A stretch of DNA of 20,940 nucleotides. Origin: Phlegmacium glaucopus. Lineage: Eukaryota > Basidiomycota > Agaricomycetes > Agaricales > Cortinariaceae. This document shows, piece by piece, positions 10,216 to 19,400 of this stretch. The notes under the pieces were generated by a model. It did not search any database. It was not told where the DNA came from and saw only the letters and a program-made list of their open reading frames with translations. Numbering within the stretch: the stretch's first letter is position 1; each line of letters opens with the position of its first letter. Both the position numbers and the translations under genes were made by a program. The stretch is from assembly GCA_015039465.1 (NCBI GenBank), contig MU130549.1, positions 25,820 to 46,759 of the forward strand, given 5' to 3'.

Positions 10216-10299
10216 ATGGAGTCTGCTATACGCGACCATCAATGGGACTGGTTTGAGCAGGCCGTTGCTTTCAGCACGGCAGATCCGAGTTCTGACTGA
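10216..10299 (+). pseudogene. Small fragment related to 1296-1572, inverted
   Basis: A 27-codon open piece (WDWFEQAVAFSTADPSS then stop) matches WFEWVIAFSVADPSS encoded on the minus strand at 1458-1505. Over the 48-base block the differences are all transitions. No further exon was found, so this looks like a remnant. The family is not recognised. Confidence 0.35.
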
Positions 10300-10696
10300 T
10301 AGCAGAAGGGATTATATTACGAGTCCCCTTTAGGGGCTCGTTCTTATAAGCGGATGCGGCTTTCAAAGGTAACGCAAGACTTGCCGTTAACTTCCGTGAT
10401 TGCACGTGTTGATGGTGATGGCCTTGTTTGCCGCACGAAAACAATTTATTCATCAATCCCTGGCGTCTTTAAGAAACTCAACACTCACGAAGATGCTATA
10501 AAAATACCAGTATAATTTCATTTGAAGGGACTCGTATATGCCATGTGGAGCGATGGCCCTCACTAGTGATGTGCAGGCCTGAAACATCAGTAAATTCGGG
10601 GTCAGCACCGGACAGTGGCATAGAGCCATAGTAAAGGTTCTTATGTTTACAGTGTTACTGTGACACTTGACAGCGCTATCTGGAAATGGCCCAATG

Positions 10697-10754
10697 CTAG
10701 ACAGCACTATGGAGTGCTATACAGTGCTATATAGGGCTATAATGTGCTATATAG
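10697..10754. repeat. Short degenerate tandem repeat (gtgctata words)
   Basis: The words gtgctata, gtgctatat, gggctata and gtgctatat follow one another, with a unit of about 10-12 bp. The LTR element inserted at the 3' end of this tract. The flank after the element (tatagggctaggctc) continues similar sequence. Confidence 0.5.
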
Positions 10755-11082
10755 TGTTAGGGGACACTCATTGTGTCCGCCCTAGTTACGCTTAGCTACT
10801 CATACTTTCACTTTCACTCTATGATTGTATCACTCGCCACGTTCCCCATCCTACCCTTTACGGACTCCCTCTTATTGTTGTAGTAGTTGACACTTCACCG
10901 ATGACATTGTGAGATGTCAGTTTCTATTCTCGTACTTATCACACGCACCCTACCTTCTATTACGTCCTAGCCGTATATAGTCGTATTGGCTCACACGCTT
11001 GTAGTATATAGGTGTAAGGTGGTTATCAAAGATAACCACCTTAGAATTCAACTTGGTTCCCGGGTCTTTACGTTCCCTAACA
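10755..11082 (+). repeat. 5' LTR
   Basis: This 328-bp LTR has termini TG...CA within an 8-bp inverted terminus (TGTTAGGG/CCCTAACA). It contains TATA-like words (gtatatag near 10973, gtatatagg near 11003) and a perfect 13-bp stem-loop near its 3' end. It differs from the 3' LTR by 12 substitutions and one single-base gap. Confidence 0.92.
11015..11043 (+). repeat. Perfect 13-bp hairpin in the 5' LTR
   Basis: The stem taaggtggttatc / gataaccacctta encloses a 3-base loop, aaa. The 3' LTR carries the same stem at 13422-13450 with loop gaa. It lies downstream of the TATA-like words, so it would probably be in the transcribed part of the LTR. Confidence 0.8.
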
Positions 11083-11297
11083 TAATTCTAAGGTCTCTAT
11101 GAGCTTGCCCCTCTCTAGCCTGCTCCCAACCCCCTACCCCAGTTCACACTGCCCTATAGTGTCGAGGTTTACCTCTGCACTATTACCCGACTCCTACCCC
11201 GTCCGTATTCAACCGACCTCGTCAGTGTTTAGCATCTGTGCTCACCTTTGTGCTTGCCAGCATCTACCCACGTGCCTGCTCCCTTTGACTAGACGAC

Positions 11298-11858
11298 ATG
11301 CCTTCTACCCCTACTCCCTCTGACGACCTCTCTTCCATCCTTCAACAACTGGCCGATAGGCTAGACTCCCTAGAGGTCAGACTGGACCACATTGAGGCCT
11401 CGGCAGGCCCCATGATCGCCTCAACCAGCACCCCTTTCCATGGGTTTGCTGACTCGCAGGAGGCATCCAAAGTCCCCCCTTTCCGCGGGGCATCCCCTAC
11501 CAAAGGCAAGGGTCGAGCCGACGCTCCCCAAGCCCCTTCGAAAGCCAAGCCGGCCAAGAAGGAACGACCTACCAGAAAGGGTGCTATCCCTTATGCCACC
11601 ATCCCCCTCCCCCTTGCTCAGACGTTCCCTATCGAGGGCAAGACTGATCGCCACCTCGTCACGGTGGTCATTCCTGACTCTGCCGCCCAGCACATTATTG
11701 GTCAGGGTGGTAAAGGCCTTAAACAGGTCCACGACATCTCTGGTGCTCGGGTCAATGCTTACACTTTAGCGGATGGCCCCAATGATGAGTGCCACATCTC
11801 TATCCGAGGTACCGACCTCCAAATTGGTGATGCCCTAGTGGTATTGGGCAAACGGTGA
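11298..11858 (+). CDS. Gag-like ORF with coiled coil and C-terminal KH domain
   Basis: The ATG at 11298 opens a 186-residue frame. Residues about 10-35 (LSSILQQLADRLDSLEVRL) form a leucine-heptad segment likely to make a coiled coil. Residues about 55-100 are basic and Pro/Ala-rich (PTKGKGRAD, KAKPAKKERPTRKG). Residues about 119-186 have the KH pattern: VVIPDSAAQHIIGQGGKGLK with the GxxG loop as GQGG, then VHDISGARVN and a beta strand ECHISIRG. KH domains bind single-stranded RNA or DNA. Together the three parts suggest an oligomerising RNA-binding, Gag-like protein that could package the element RNA; that role is inferred. No zinc knuckle was seen. C-rich, largely pyrimidine sequence precedes the start. 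A captured host KH gene is the main alternative. Confidence 0.75.
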   Translation: MPSTPTPSDDLSSILQQLADRLDSLEVRLDHIEASAGPMIASTSTPFHGFADSQEASKVPPFRGASPTKGKGRADAPQAPSKAKPAKKERPTRKGAIPYATIPLPLAQTFPIEGKTDRHLVTVVIPDSAAQHIIGQGGKGLKQVHDISGARVNAYTLADGPNDECHISIRGTDLQIGDALVVLGKR

Positions 11859-12367
11859 TGTACCTGCGGTGGGGACAGACCGCAAGTAGTACGCAGTTTG
11901 TGGGGTTGATGTAGTTCTCTTCAGTAGGTGATAGCGAGGTTTTATGAGGTGCAAAGGTTCGCTTTAAAGTGCGAGATAATGCGCAGAAAAAGCGAAGTGT
12001 GCAGGATGATTTTCAAGGGGTGCAAGAGTAGCTCAGTACAACATTCCAAAGGTGGGATCAAAACTGTGGTAATTCGTCCGTTCCCCTCTGTTCTGTTACC
12101 CTACTTGCTACTGCTAATAATATAGTAACTAGCAATAGCTAAGTGCGGAAAGGTGAAACAGGAATGTAAAATATGGGTTAAAGCGGAATCACATGGATCC
12201 AGTAATTTGGTAATGAAACATAGGAGATAAGAGCCAAATAAAAGGAGACAAGATAAAAATAAAGGTGATGAGTAATACAGTCACCTGAGTGACCTTCGTT
12301 GGAGTTGTGTTTAAAGATTGCGAGAACAGCTGGCAACTGCAAATGATAATGCGAATGTTGGTGATGA

Positions 12368-12528
12368 CTGCAAGTATCTGCAATGATCTGCAAGTATCTG
12401 CAATGATCTGCGAGTATTCTGCGATGATCTGCGAGTATGTGCAATGATGTGCAATGATCTGCAATGACCTGCAATGACCTGCAATGATCTGCAAGTATCC
12501 GCAATGATATGTGAGCATCTGCAAGTAT
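12368..12528. repeat. 10-bp minisatellite inside the LTR element
   Basis: Sixteen consecutive 10-bp units (one is 11 bp), consensus ctgcaatgat with a common variant ctgcaagtat, often alternating. A 10-bp period leaves all reading frames open on the minus strand, producing spurious repetitive ORFs (12178-12552). The spacer 11859-12575 around it has no other feature I can support. Confidence 0.88.
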
Positions 12529-12575
12529 ACTGTGAAGGTTGTGAAACCGCAAAAATAGTGTGTTTACATCCCTAG

Positions 12576-13160
12576 ATGTCTCCTGGGTCCTATCAACAGA
12601 TCGCTCGCAAGAAGGTCCGCCCCCCTAAGTCAAAGCAAACTGGCCCTACAAAGGGTTCAACTAATCCTGCCCGCCCCAACCCTATCACCTCCTCATTCCA
12701 GCGCCTGCCTCCCTTTTCCACTACCCAGCGCTCAGGACCATCTACCAGATCCCACATCGTTGAGATTCCTACTGCGGAGTTCCAAGCCGAGTCGTTTGGG
12801 ACCAGAACTCCCCCGGGGACTGCTTTTGCCCCTACGGCGGCAATGGCCTCCCCAGGACCCAGCTCTACACCTATCGTTCCTAGTGTCTCAATGGGCAGCC
12901 TCACCCCCTACCTTTCCCCCGAGTTGTTAACACCGATGCAGGTTGACGCACTCATCAGGGATCGAACACCCCCCTCCTTGGTCTGGCCTCGCATCATCAT
13001 CACAGCATTGTCCCCTCTGAGTATGCATATGTCCCACCACGTTGCGGCACTAATACTGCCCGGCGCTCCAGATCTGGACCCCCTGGAAGTTGAGGAAGAC
13101 AGTAATTTTTTTTTGGAATCAATCATTTGTTGTGGACAACAAATCTTAATAGGGGGGTGA
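12576..13160 (+). CDS. Second ORF of the LTR element, Pro/Ser-rich
   Basis: This 194-residue frame runs from an ATG at 12576 to a TGA that is the last codon before the 3' LTR, so its end overlaps the polypurine tract. The N-terminus is basic (ARKKVRPPKSKQ). Most of the middle is low-complexity Pro/Ser/Thr and probably disordered. Near the end is an acidic patch (DLDPLEVEEDSN). No catalytic motif of protease, RT or integrase is present. It may be the decayed C-terminal part of an ancestral polyprotein or filler kept open by composition. Function unknown. Confidence 0.4.
   Translation: MSPGSYQQIARKKVRPPKSKQTGPTKGSTNPARPNPITSSFQRLPPFSTTQRSGPSTRSHIVEIPTAEFQAESFGTRTPPGTAFAPTAAMASPGPSSTPIVPSVSMGSLTPYLSPELLTPMQVDALIRDRTPPSLVWPRIIITALSPLSMHMSHHVAALILPGAPDLDPLEVEEDSNFFLESIICCGQQILIGG
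13151..13160 (+). other. Polypurine tract
   Basis: The sequence aggggggtga lies directly against the 3' LTR start at 13161. This is the expected position of the plus-strand primer in LTR retroelements. One base (t) interrupts the purines. Confidence 0.65.
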
Positions 13161-13489
13161 TGTTAGGGGACACTCATTGTGTCCGCCCCTAGTTATGCTT
13201 AGCTACTCATACTTTCACTTTCACTCTACGATTGTATCACTCGCTGCATTCCCCATCCTACCCTTTACGGACTCCCTCTTATTGTTGTAGTAGTTGACAC
13301 TTCGCCAATGACATTGTGAGATGTCAGTTTCTATTCTTGTACTTATCACACGCACCCTACCTTCTATTACATCCTAGCCGTATATAGTCGTATTGGCTCA
13401 CGCGCTTGTAGTATATAGGTGTAAGGTGGTTATCGAAGATAACCACCTTAGAATTCAACTTGGTTCCCGGGTCTTTACATTCCCTAACA
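13161..13489 (+). repeat. 3' LTR
   Basis: This 329-bp LTR begins TGTTAGGG and ends CCCTAACA, followed by tatag (target duplication). All 12 substitutions against the 5' LTR are transitions at CG versus TG or CA words. One extra c lies in gtccgcccc. The internal hairpin is at 13422-13450. Confidence 0.92.
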
Positions 13490-13494
13490 TATAG

Positions 13495-14040
13495 GGCTAG
13501 GCTCATACTGTAGTTAGAGAGCCCTATACTTGTAATATTCTAATAGCAATCACAACTAGAGTAAGGAAATTGTTAAAAAAATCATATGCAACTAAGTAAT
13601 AGTAATCTAAACATCATAATATACTACTTATACTACTGTAAAGGATCATTGTCCCCATTGTCATTTACACCTAAGATGGAATTAGAACAATGAATTATGA
13701 TGTTGAAATATGACTCCCACCACTACCATAAATTACATAATTTTATTTAATACTCTGCAGTAAACAACAATAGGACTTCACTTTGAATTTGTAGCTCGTC
13801 GCTCGTTCGCCGTCATGCTGCCTCATCTTGGTTATTATTCCAACATGTTATGGGCACTGCTAGTGACTGATCTCTTCAAGTCCACGTATCTGCATTTTCG
13901 AGCTTTTTACATGCATTTTCGTGTTTTTTTTGGCCCTTTCTGTGTTTTTTCGTGCCATTTTTCGCATTTTCTGTCAACAAATTGTGTTGAGAACTATCTC
14001 CACATCCATCTACACTTGTCTAGTACCCTTCCTTGGCAAC
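13495..14040. other. AT-rich stretch before a gag relic
   Basis: No gene is supported. From 13890 to 13975 the sequence is T-rich, with the word gcattttcg repeated. This may be the leader or LTR end of the copia-type relic that starts at 14041, but no LTR boundary could be defined. Confidence 0.4.
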
Positions 14041-14512
14041 ATGGATCACGCTGTTATGCTCTCTCTCCCCAAACTCACTGGTGACAACTGGTATGAATGG
14101 AAGAAGGAGGTTGAGACTTACCTCATGCTGATTGGTTGTGGGGGGCACTTGGATAGTGCAAATCCTGGGGGTGAGAAAGGATTGGAATGGGATCTCCAGG
14201 ATCAGAAGGTATATGCCACAATCTGGTTTCTAGTTGATCCAAATCATTGCTCCCCAATTGTCACTACCAAATCTGGAAAGGAAGCCTGGGCTAATCTTGT
14301 CTCGGAATACCAGAAGGATAGTGCAACAAATTGAATCCGTCTCCACCAACAATTCTACTCCATCACCCATGACCCCTACCATTCCCATTTCCAAATTCAT
14401 CGATAAGGTGTTCTCAATCGTACGAAAACTTGATGCCATCGGTCACAAACCTGACAATCTTGAGGTTAGTGACAAGATCCTCGTTCTTGGGCTCGTTTTA
14501 AAGCTAGGATAA
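14041..14512 (+). pseudogene. Broken copia-type gag fragment
   Basis: The ATG at 14041 opens LTGDNWYEWKKEVETYL, then WDLQDQKVYATIWFLVDPN and KEAWANLVSEYQKDS. This is the usual order of Ty1/copia Gag (UBN2-like) proteins. A TGA at 14332-14334 ends this frame. The family pattern resumes in another frame with FIDKVFSIVRKLDAIGHKP and SDKILVLGL, up to a stop at 14510-14512. So there is a frameshift or small deletion near 14330, and the zinc knuckle and all of pol are missing. No LTR pair or target duplication was found. It is a dead remnant. Confidence 0.75.
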
Positions 14513-14705
14513 GCAGAAATAATATTTACTGAGACATATATAGATGTATTTGCCTATTTTTTGCTGAATTCCAATTTTCCGGTCCTAACCAGTTAGTTGT
14601 GGTCCAGTTAGATTATTTTTGGTTCTGGGATGAAAGCTAACCAGTCTTGGTCTTGGTTAGAGCTCCTGGGTGCCAAAAACTGGACTGGACTGGACTTTTA
14701 CACAC

Positions 14706-14779
14706 TACACATACAGGAATCAGGGAAGGTGGAATAAGGCAGAGCAGCTGCAGGTTGAAGTTATGGAGCTATTTTTAGG
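14706..14779 (+). pseudogene. Orphan TPR fragment related to the NLR gene
   Basis: The plus strand encodes YRNQGRWNKAEQLQVEVMEL, nearly the same as the repeat core YRDQGRWNEAEQLQ of the gene at 16457-19682, but on the opposite strand. Only about two thirds of one repeat unit is recognisable before similarity stops. It is evidence of a second, now lost, NLR/TPR gene or of a rearranged end of one. Confidence 0.65.
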
Positions 14780-14880
14780 GTGCACAAATGAGTGGTTAAA
14801 ACTGGCCAATTTGCCCAGTCAGTTTGCAGTTTTTTATTACTTGACCTGAGAAATTGAATATTCTGTGAATAACTCAATAC

Positions 14881-15358
14881 TGTTAGGGGACACCCAATTT
14901 CCAACCCAACTACTGACTCCTGATCGGGCCCAAACCCAATCCCAGTCCCAACTCCAAACCAACTCCCAATTCAACTTTCAAATCTACACCTAACCACAAC
15001 TCAGTATATTCTGCCTCATCAATGAACTTGACCCAAACCTGAACCAACCGGCCCAGCTCCTGAATCCTAATCAGTTCTGGTCCAACTCCTGATCCCAATC
15101 CAACTTTTCATTTTATTATTTTATTTTTACATGACACCATTTTTATTATATTTATTTATCATGCCATTTCTTTATTTATTTACATATCTCTATTATGTCC
15201 ATATTAGTACTTAAATACCCCACCATCCTAGCAGGGATCCTTATCCTTTCCTCTTTGGATCCCCTGCTAGGTGAGTTGCTGTAACCTATTACTTATAATA
15301 TTATTAAATTTGGATCCCCTACTAGTCTGACTAAATCAGTACCACAGTTGCCCTAACA
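14881..15358. mobile_element. Solo LTR with AATAC target duplication
   Basis: This 478-bp unit starts TGTTAGGGGACAC and ends GCCCTAACA, flanked on both sides by aatac (14876-14880, 15359-15363). The first 13 bases equal those of the KH element LTR, but the interior differs, so it belongs to a related family. It holds a C-rich 5' half (ccaact/cccaa words), a T-rich middle and a stem-loop at 15227-15271 (cctagcagggatcc / ggatcccctgctagg). No internal region remains, as expected after LTR-LTR recombination. Confidence 0.88.
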
Positions 15359-15363
15359 AATAC

Positions 15364-16456
15364 ATATCTTTGCATACCCTTGCATACCTTAAAAATGACA
15401 TATATCAGTCATTTTATACCTGTTTAAGGTGATCCAGGACTTGTTTTAAAACAATATTTTTATTTTTATTTTAGATACATAAAAAATACAAATATTGTAG
15501 CAGAAAACCAGTTAAGACCATGACTGTTTAAAACCAGTCAATAGACCACCAAAAACCAGTCATAAGTGGTCCAGTCAAGGTTTTTGAGGTTACAGGACTT
15601 TGTGTAACTGGTCACAGTCATGGTCAATGCCCAAAAAACCAGACCTGACCTGACTTTCAATCACTATTTACACACCTTTTACACACAGCTACCTTACTTG
15701 TACCATATTTTTTCATGTCCATTTTGACTATATACAAAGTATTGTACAACTTCTTGTACTTTTCGCTAGTTCTTTAGAATCTTCACTCTAAAGGTACACT
15801 ACTCTCCCAAACTCTTAAAGATAATATCTGAACAACTTTCAGGCATTCTTTAGAGCTCAGCATTTACAAATGAACTTCTTGTATTCAACTGTCTATAGTC
15901 AGATAAATCATAAACCACTGAACTCTTCAAGGTCATAACATAAATCCTGGTTCTGGTTAGCCCCAGCAATCTGGTTCTGTTCTTGAGTCTTGCTTGTCCA
16001 GAGATCTCAGTTCTGAACAACATGTTGAAATGACAATGTCTCACCTGATACCCTAAGAAAAAAATGTTCCTATTTTTTAAATGGCTCTTATGATTCTAAC
16101 TACTTCTGTTGGTTCTGTTCTGGTTCTAACAAAATAGGCATTGAATGAATCTTGGCTCCAACTGAACTGAACTTCATCATCCCTAGGAATACATTGGGAT
16201 TAATAAAGATTATAGAAGTGGTTATTTGACTCAATTTCAGAGCAAAAAGAAGAAGCCTTGCTGATTTGGAGGAGAACTTGTTGTTTATTTGGATCTGCCA
16301 TAGGGACCTGCAGGAAGATCTATTATGCTCTGTATATATTAAAGGGGGACCTTTCTATGATTTTCTGCTAACATTTGCAATTTAAACTTTTGTTTTAAAA
16401 GTGAAAGTAAATGAGATACAGTACAAACACTTGTATACCTTAATGATTGGGCCACT
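15364..16456. other. Intergenic AT-rich stretch with ACTGG/CCAGT words
   Basis: No gene is supported. Positions 15500-15660 are dense in aaaccagt, ggtccagt and aactggt words, matching similar words at 14580-14710 left of the solo LTR. Positions 15940-16130 repeat tctggttctg. This may be one old repeat interrupted by the solo LTR. The last 130 bp are the 3' flank of the NLR gene. Confidence 0.4.
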
Positions 16457-19400
16457 TCAGTCTCCCCCTATCCTCTTCTTTATATTCATGACTTCAAGCT
16501 CCAGCTGCTCTGCCTCATTCCATCTCCCCTGAACCCTATATGTGCCTGCTAAATTTTCTATACTGTTGAGAGTGTCTGGGTGTTCTGCACCAAACAGCTT
16601 CTTGCTCATATTGAAAACTTGAACTTGCAGCTGCTCAGCCTCATTCCACCTCCCCTGATCCCTGTATGTGATTGCTAAATGTGCCATACTGTTGAGAGTG
16701 TTTGGATGTTCTGCACCAAACAGCCTCTTGTGCATGTCCATAACTTGACCTTGCAGCTGCTCAGCCTCATTCCACCTCCCCTGATCCCTGTATGTGCTTG
16801 CTAAATGTGCCATACTGTTGAGAGTGTCTAGATGTTCTGCACCAAGAAGTTTTTTCCTCATGTCTAGAACTTGACCCTCCAGCTGCTCTGCCTCATTCCA
16901 CTTTCCCTGAAGTTGGTATATGCTTGCTATATTTGCCATATTGTTGAGAGTGTCTGGATGTTCTGCACCAAGAAATTTTTTCCTCATGTCTAGAACTTGA
17001 CCCTGCAGCTGCTCTGCCTCATTCCACCTTCCCTGAAGTTGGTATATGCTTGCTATAGTTGCCATACTGTCAAGGGTGCCTGGATGATCTGTACCAAAGA
17101 GCTTCTTGCTCATATCCATAACTTGATCCTGCAGCTGCTCTGCCTCATTCCACCTTCCCTGATCCCTGTATGTGATTGCTAGACTTGCCATACTACTGAG
17201 GGTGTCTGGATGTTCTGCACCAAGCAGCTTCTCCCTCATGTTCATAACTTGAATTCCCAGATGCTCTGCCTCATTCCACCTCCTCTGATCTGAGTATGTG
17301 CTTGCTATATGTGCCATACTGTCAAGGGTATCTAGATGTTCTGCACCAAGCAACTTCTTCCTGATTCCCATAACTTGAAGTTGCAGCTGCTCTGCCTCAT
17401 TCCACCTTCCCTGATACCTGTATGTGGTTGCTAGATTTGATGTACTACTGAGGGTGTCTGGATGTTCTGCACCAAGCAGCTTCTTCCTCCTTTCCACAAT
17501 TTGAACCCACAGCTGTTCTGCATTGTTCCAGTCTCCATTCTCCCCCATTACTAGTGCAAAATTGGTCCATTTATCATTATAGTACTGCTTCATAAGGCCT
17601 ATCTGCCTTCCATGTAATACATTTGCCTTAACATGTGGGAAAATCAACCTTCGCAGTGCATAATCCTGACTTTCAAATCTCCATAGAATTGCACAGGACA
17701 AGATTATGCTTCCCATCTCACACATTCTTTGCTGCTCATATTTTGACATTCTCTCCCGACTCCAGTAGTGGACCAGAGGATGAACAGACAATATTTTAGA
17801 TGATTGTCCTCTTCTCATCAAAGAGAAAGAGAGAAGGACACTAATCCCTTGTCCAAAGATGAATTCATCCCAGTGACCATCATTGTCTAAGCCAAGTAGA
17901 GTATGATCCAGTAAAGCAACTGCCTGAGGTAGCTTTTCAGCTATGTCACCCTCAACATATTTCATAGCCCCCTCAGCAGCAGATTGGAATATATCTTTAG
18001 AAATATTGCTATGATGATAGAAAGCACATATTTGAAGAATTAATATTGCAGCCTGTGCTGCTTGTGCATCTCCAGCAGTAGAATGTCCACCAGCCCTCCT
18101 TTCTATTTCTTTGAAAGAAAGATCCCAAGTCCCATACACTGTCTTATTATACTTTGATGCTCCTGTGAATGTAGCATCTGACATAAGAGCATGACGATGT
18201 ACTGAGAATTGCCTCAGATATTTATCAATATCACATTTCCCAGCTTCAATATATGCCCCAGCATGATCAATGGCAAGAGGAATGCATCCAAGCTCAGCCA
18301 CAATATTTTTAGCAGCTTGTAGATGTTCAGGCAATGCATCCAAACAGCTGGCTCTGAGAAGTAGAGTTATAGCATCTGACTCCTCCATTTCCTTGATCTC
18401 AATTTTGTTCTCAGATGATACAATCCTCCCCATGGATTGGTTTCTGCTAGTAATCAGAATATTACCTCTGTTCCCTGGGGGGATGAACTCAGTCACCACC
18501 TCTGGAGGAGGATCATCAGCATTATCAAACACAATCAACCATTCTTCTTGAAGAGAAGATATCCACTGGAGGACAGACTCAACTGAGCCATCCACACCAG
18601 AATCTTGTGCAGCAGGAAGGCCAGATATGCCCTTGAGAGACATGACCATGCTCTCCTGAGAGGAGGCATCAACCCAGAAGACATGTGAAAAACTAACAAG
18701 AAATGAATCCAGTGTTGTGGATGGTATTCTGACAAACTTACCTGTCAGACATTTCTTCTATGAACTTGAGACATATCTGGGTCTTTCCAATCCCTCCCAA
18801 TCCCCAGAGTAGACAAGAGCGCCTTAACATCAGTCTACCAGTAGCACAATGAAAAAGAATCTTCCCGAGTTTATCAAGTACATCTCGCCGTCCAGTAAAG
18901 ATTGGACTGGAGTTGGGTTGCTGAGTTACAGGGATATTTATCCCCCTTTCACGACTACTGGCAGGGAGATTAATGACATTGTTCTGTATGTACAATTATT
19001 TGTAAATCATACATGTGACTTACGAGAAAGACTTACGAAAGTGCCGCCAGTGATGAGAGTATTCTGGGCATTTGCAAACAGACCCAAGGCAGGTTGTTGA
19101 ACCTGGTGATCATGAGCGGAAGCCGAAAACACACGGTGTAGGCAACTCACAGAGGGGTTTTGTTCCGATTTCGTGGATCTCAAGTTGGCATACCTTATAG
19201 CATCAGGCGAGGAGACTGGATTTCCTTCCGGATGGGCTACAGGTGTAACCGCCCACGCGGAGACCGAAGGGGAGACTTGGAATTCATGGGCGGTCTGATC
19301 GACGATGATGATTAAGTGATTATGGATGTGATGGGCAATTGAACTCACATTAACGCCGGTGTCTGGAACGCTTACAGGAGTAAAATCATTGAGTGCCAGA

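Larger units (their letters stand above)
9286..10696. other. Intergenic stretch upstream of the receptor gene
   Basis: This holds the presumed receptor promoter, repeat copy B (9912-10101), the small fragment at 10216-10299 and a hairpin at 10319-10341 (acgagtcccc / ggggctcgt). An open minus frame at 10453-10707 (LTPNLLMFQACTSLVRAI, then a gtgagt donor-like site) might be an isolated exon, but I could not connect it to anything. The open frames near 9352-9841 (-) show no recognisable motifs. Confidence 0.4.
10755..13489 (+). mobile_element. Complete non-autonomous LTR retroelement with KH-domain ORF
   Basis: The element is 2,735 bp long. It starts TGTTAGGG and ends CCCTAACA, and is flanked by a perfect TATAG duplication (10750-10754 and 13490-13494). 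LTRs of 328 and 329 bp enclose a 2,078-bp interior with two plus-strand ORFs (11298-11858 and 12576-13160) and a 10-bp minisatellite between them. A polypurine tract (13151-13160) abuts the 3' LTR. No protease, reverse transcriptase, RNase H or integrase motif was found in any frame, so movement would need enzymes in trans. I could not match the sequence after the 5' LTR (taattctaaggtctc) to a known primer site. Confidence 0.9.

Noticed and set aside
11421..11732. Minus-strand ORF opposite the KH ORF
   Set aside because: It is the antisense shadow of the plus-strand ORF, which has a recognisable domain and proper ATG.
12368..12528. CRISPR-like array
   Set aside because: Units are contiguous 10-mers without unique spacers, in a eukaryotic mobile element.
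12178..12552. Minus-strand ORFs with repeated ADHCRSLQ-like words
   Set aside because: They are produced by the 10-bp minisatellite, whose period keeps all frames open; no start context or domain supports coding.
10755..13489. Autonomous retrotransposon
   Set aside because: No reverse transcriptase, RNase H, protease or integrase motif could be found in any frame of the 2.1-kb interior.
18535..18735. Minus-strand ORF between NLR exons 5 and 6
   Set aside because: It reads through the 49-nt intron (18693-18741) in a wrong frame; the spliced frame gives the conserved HVFWVDASS segment.
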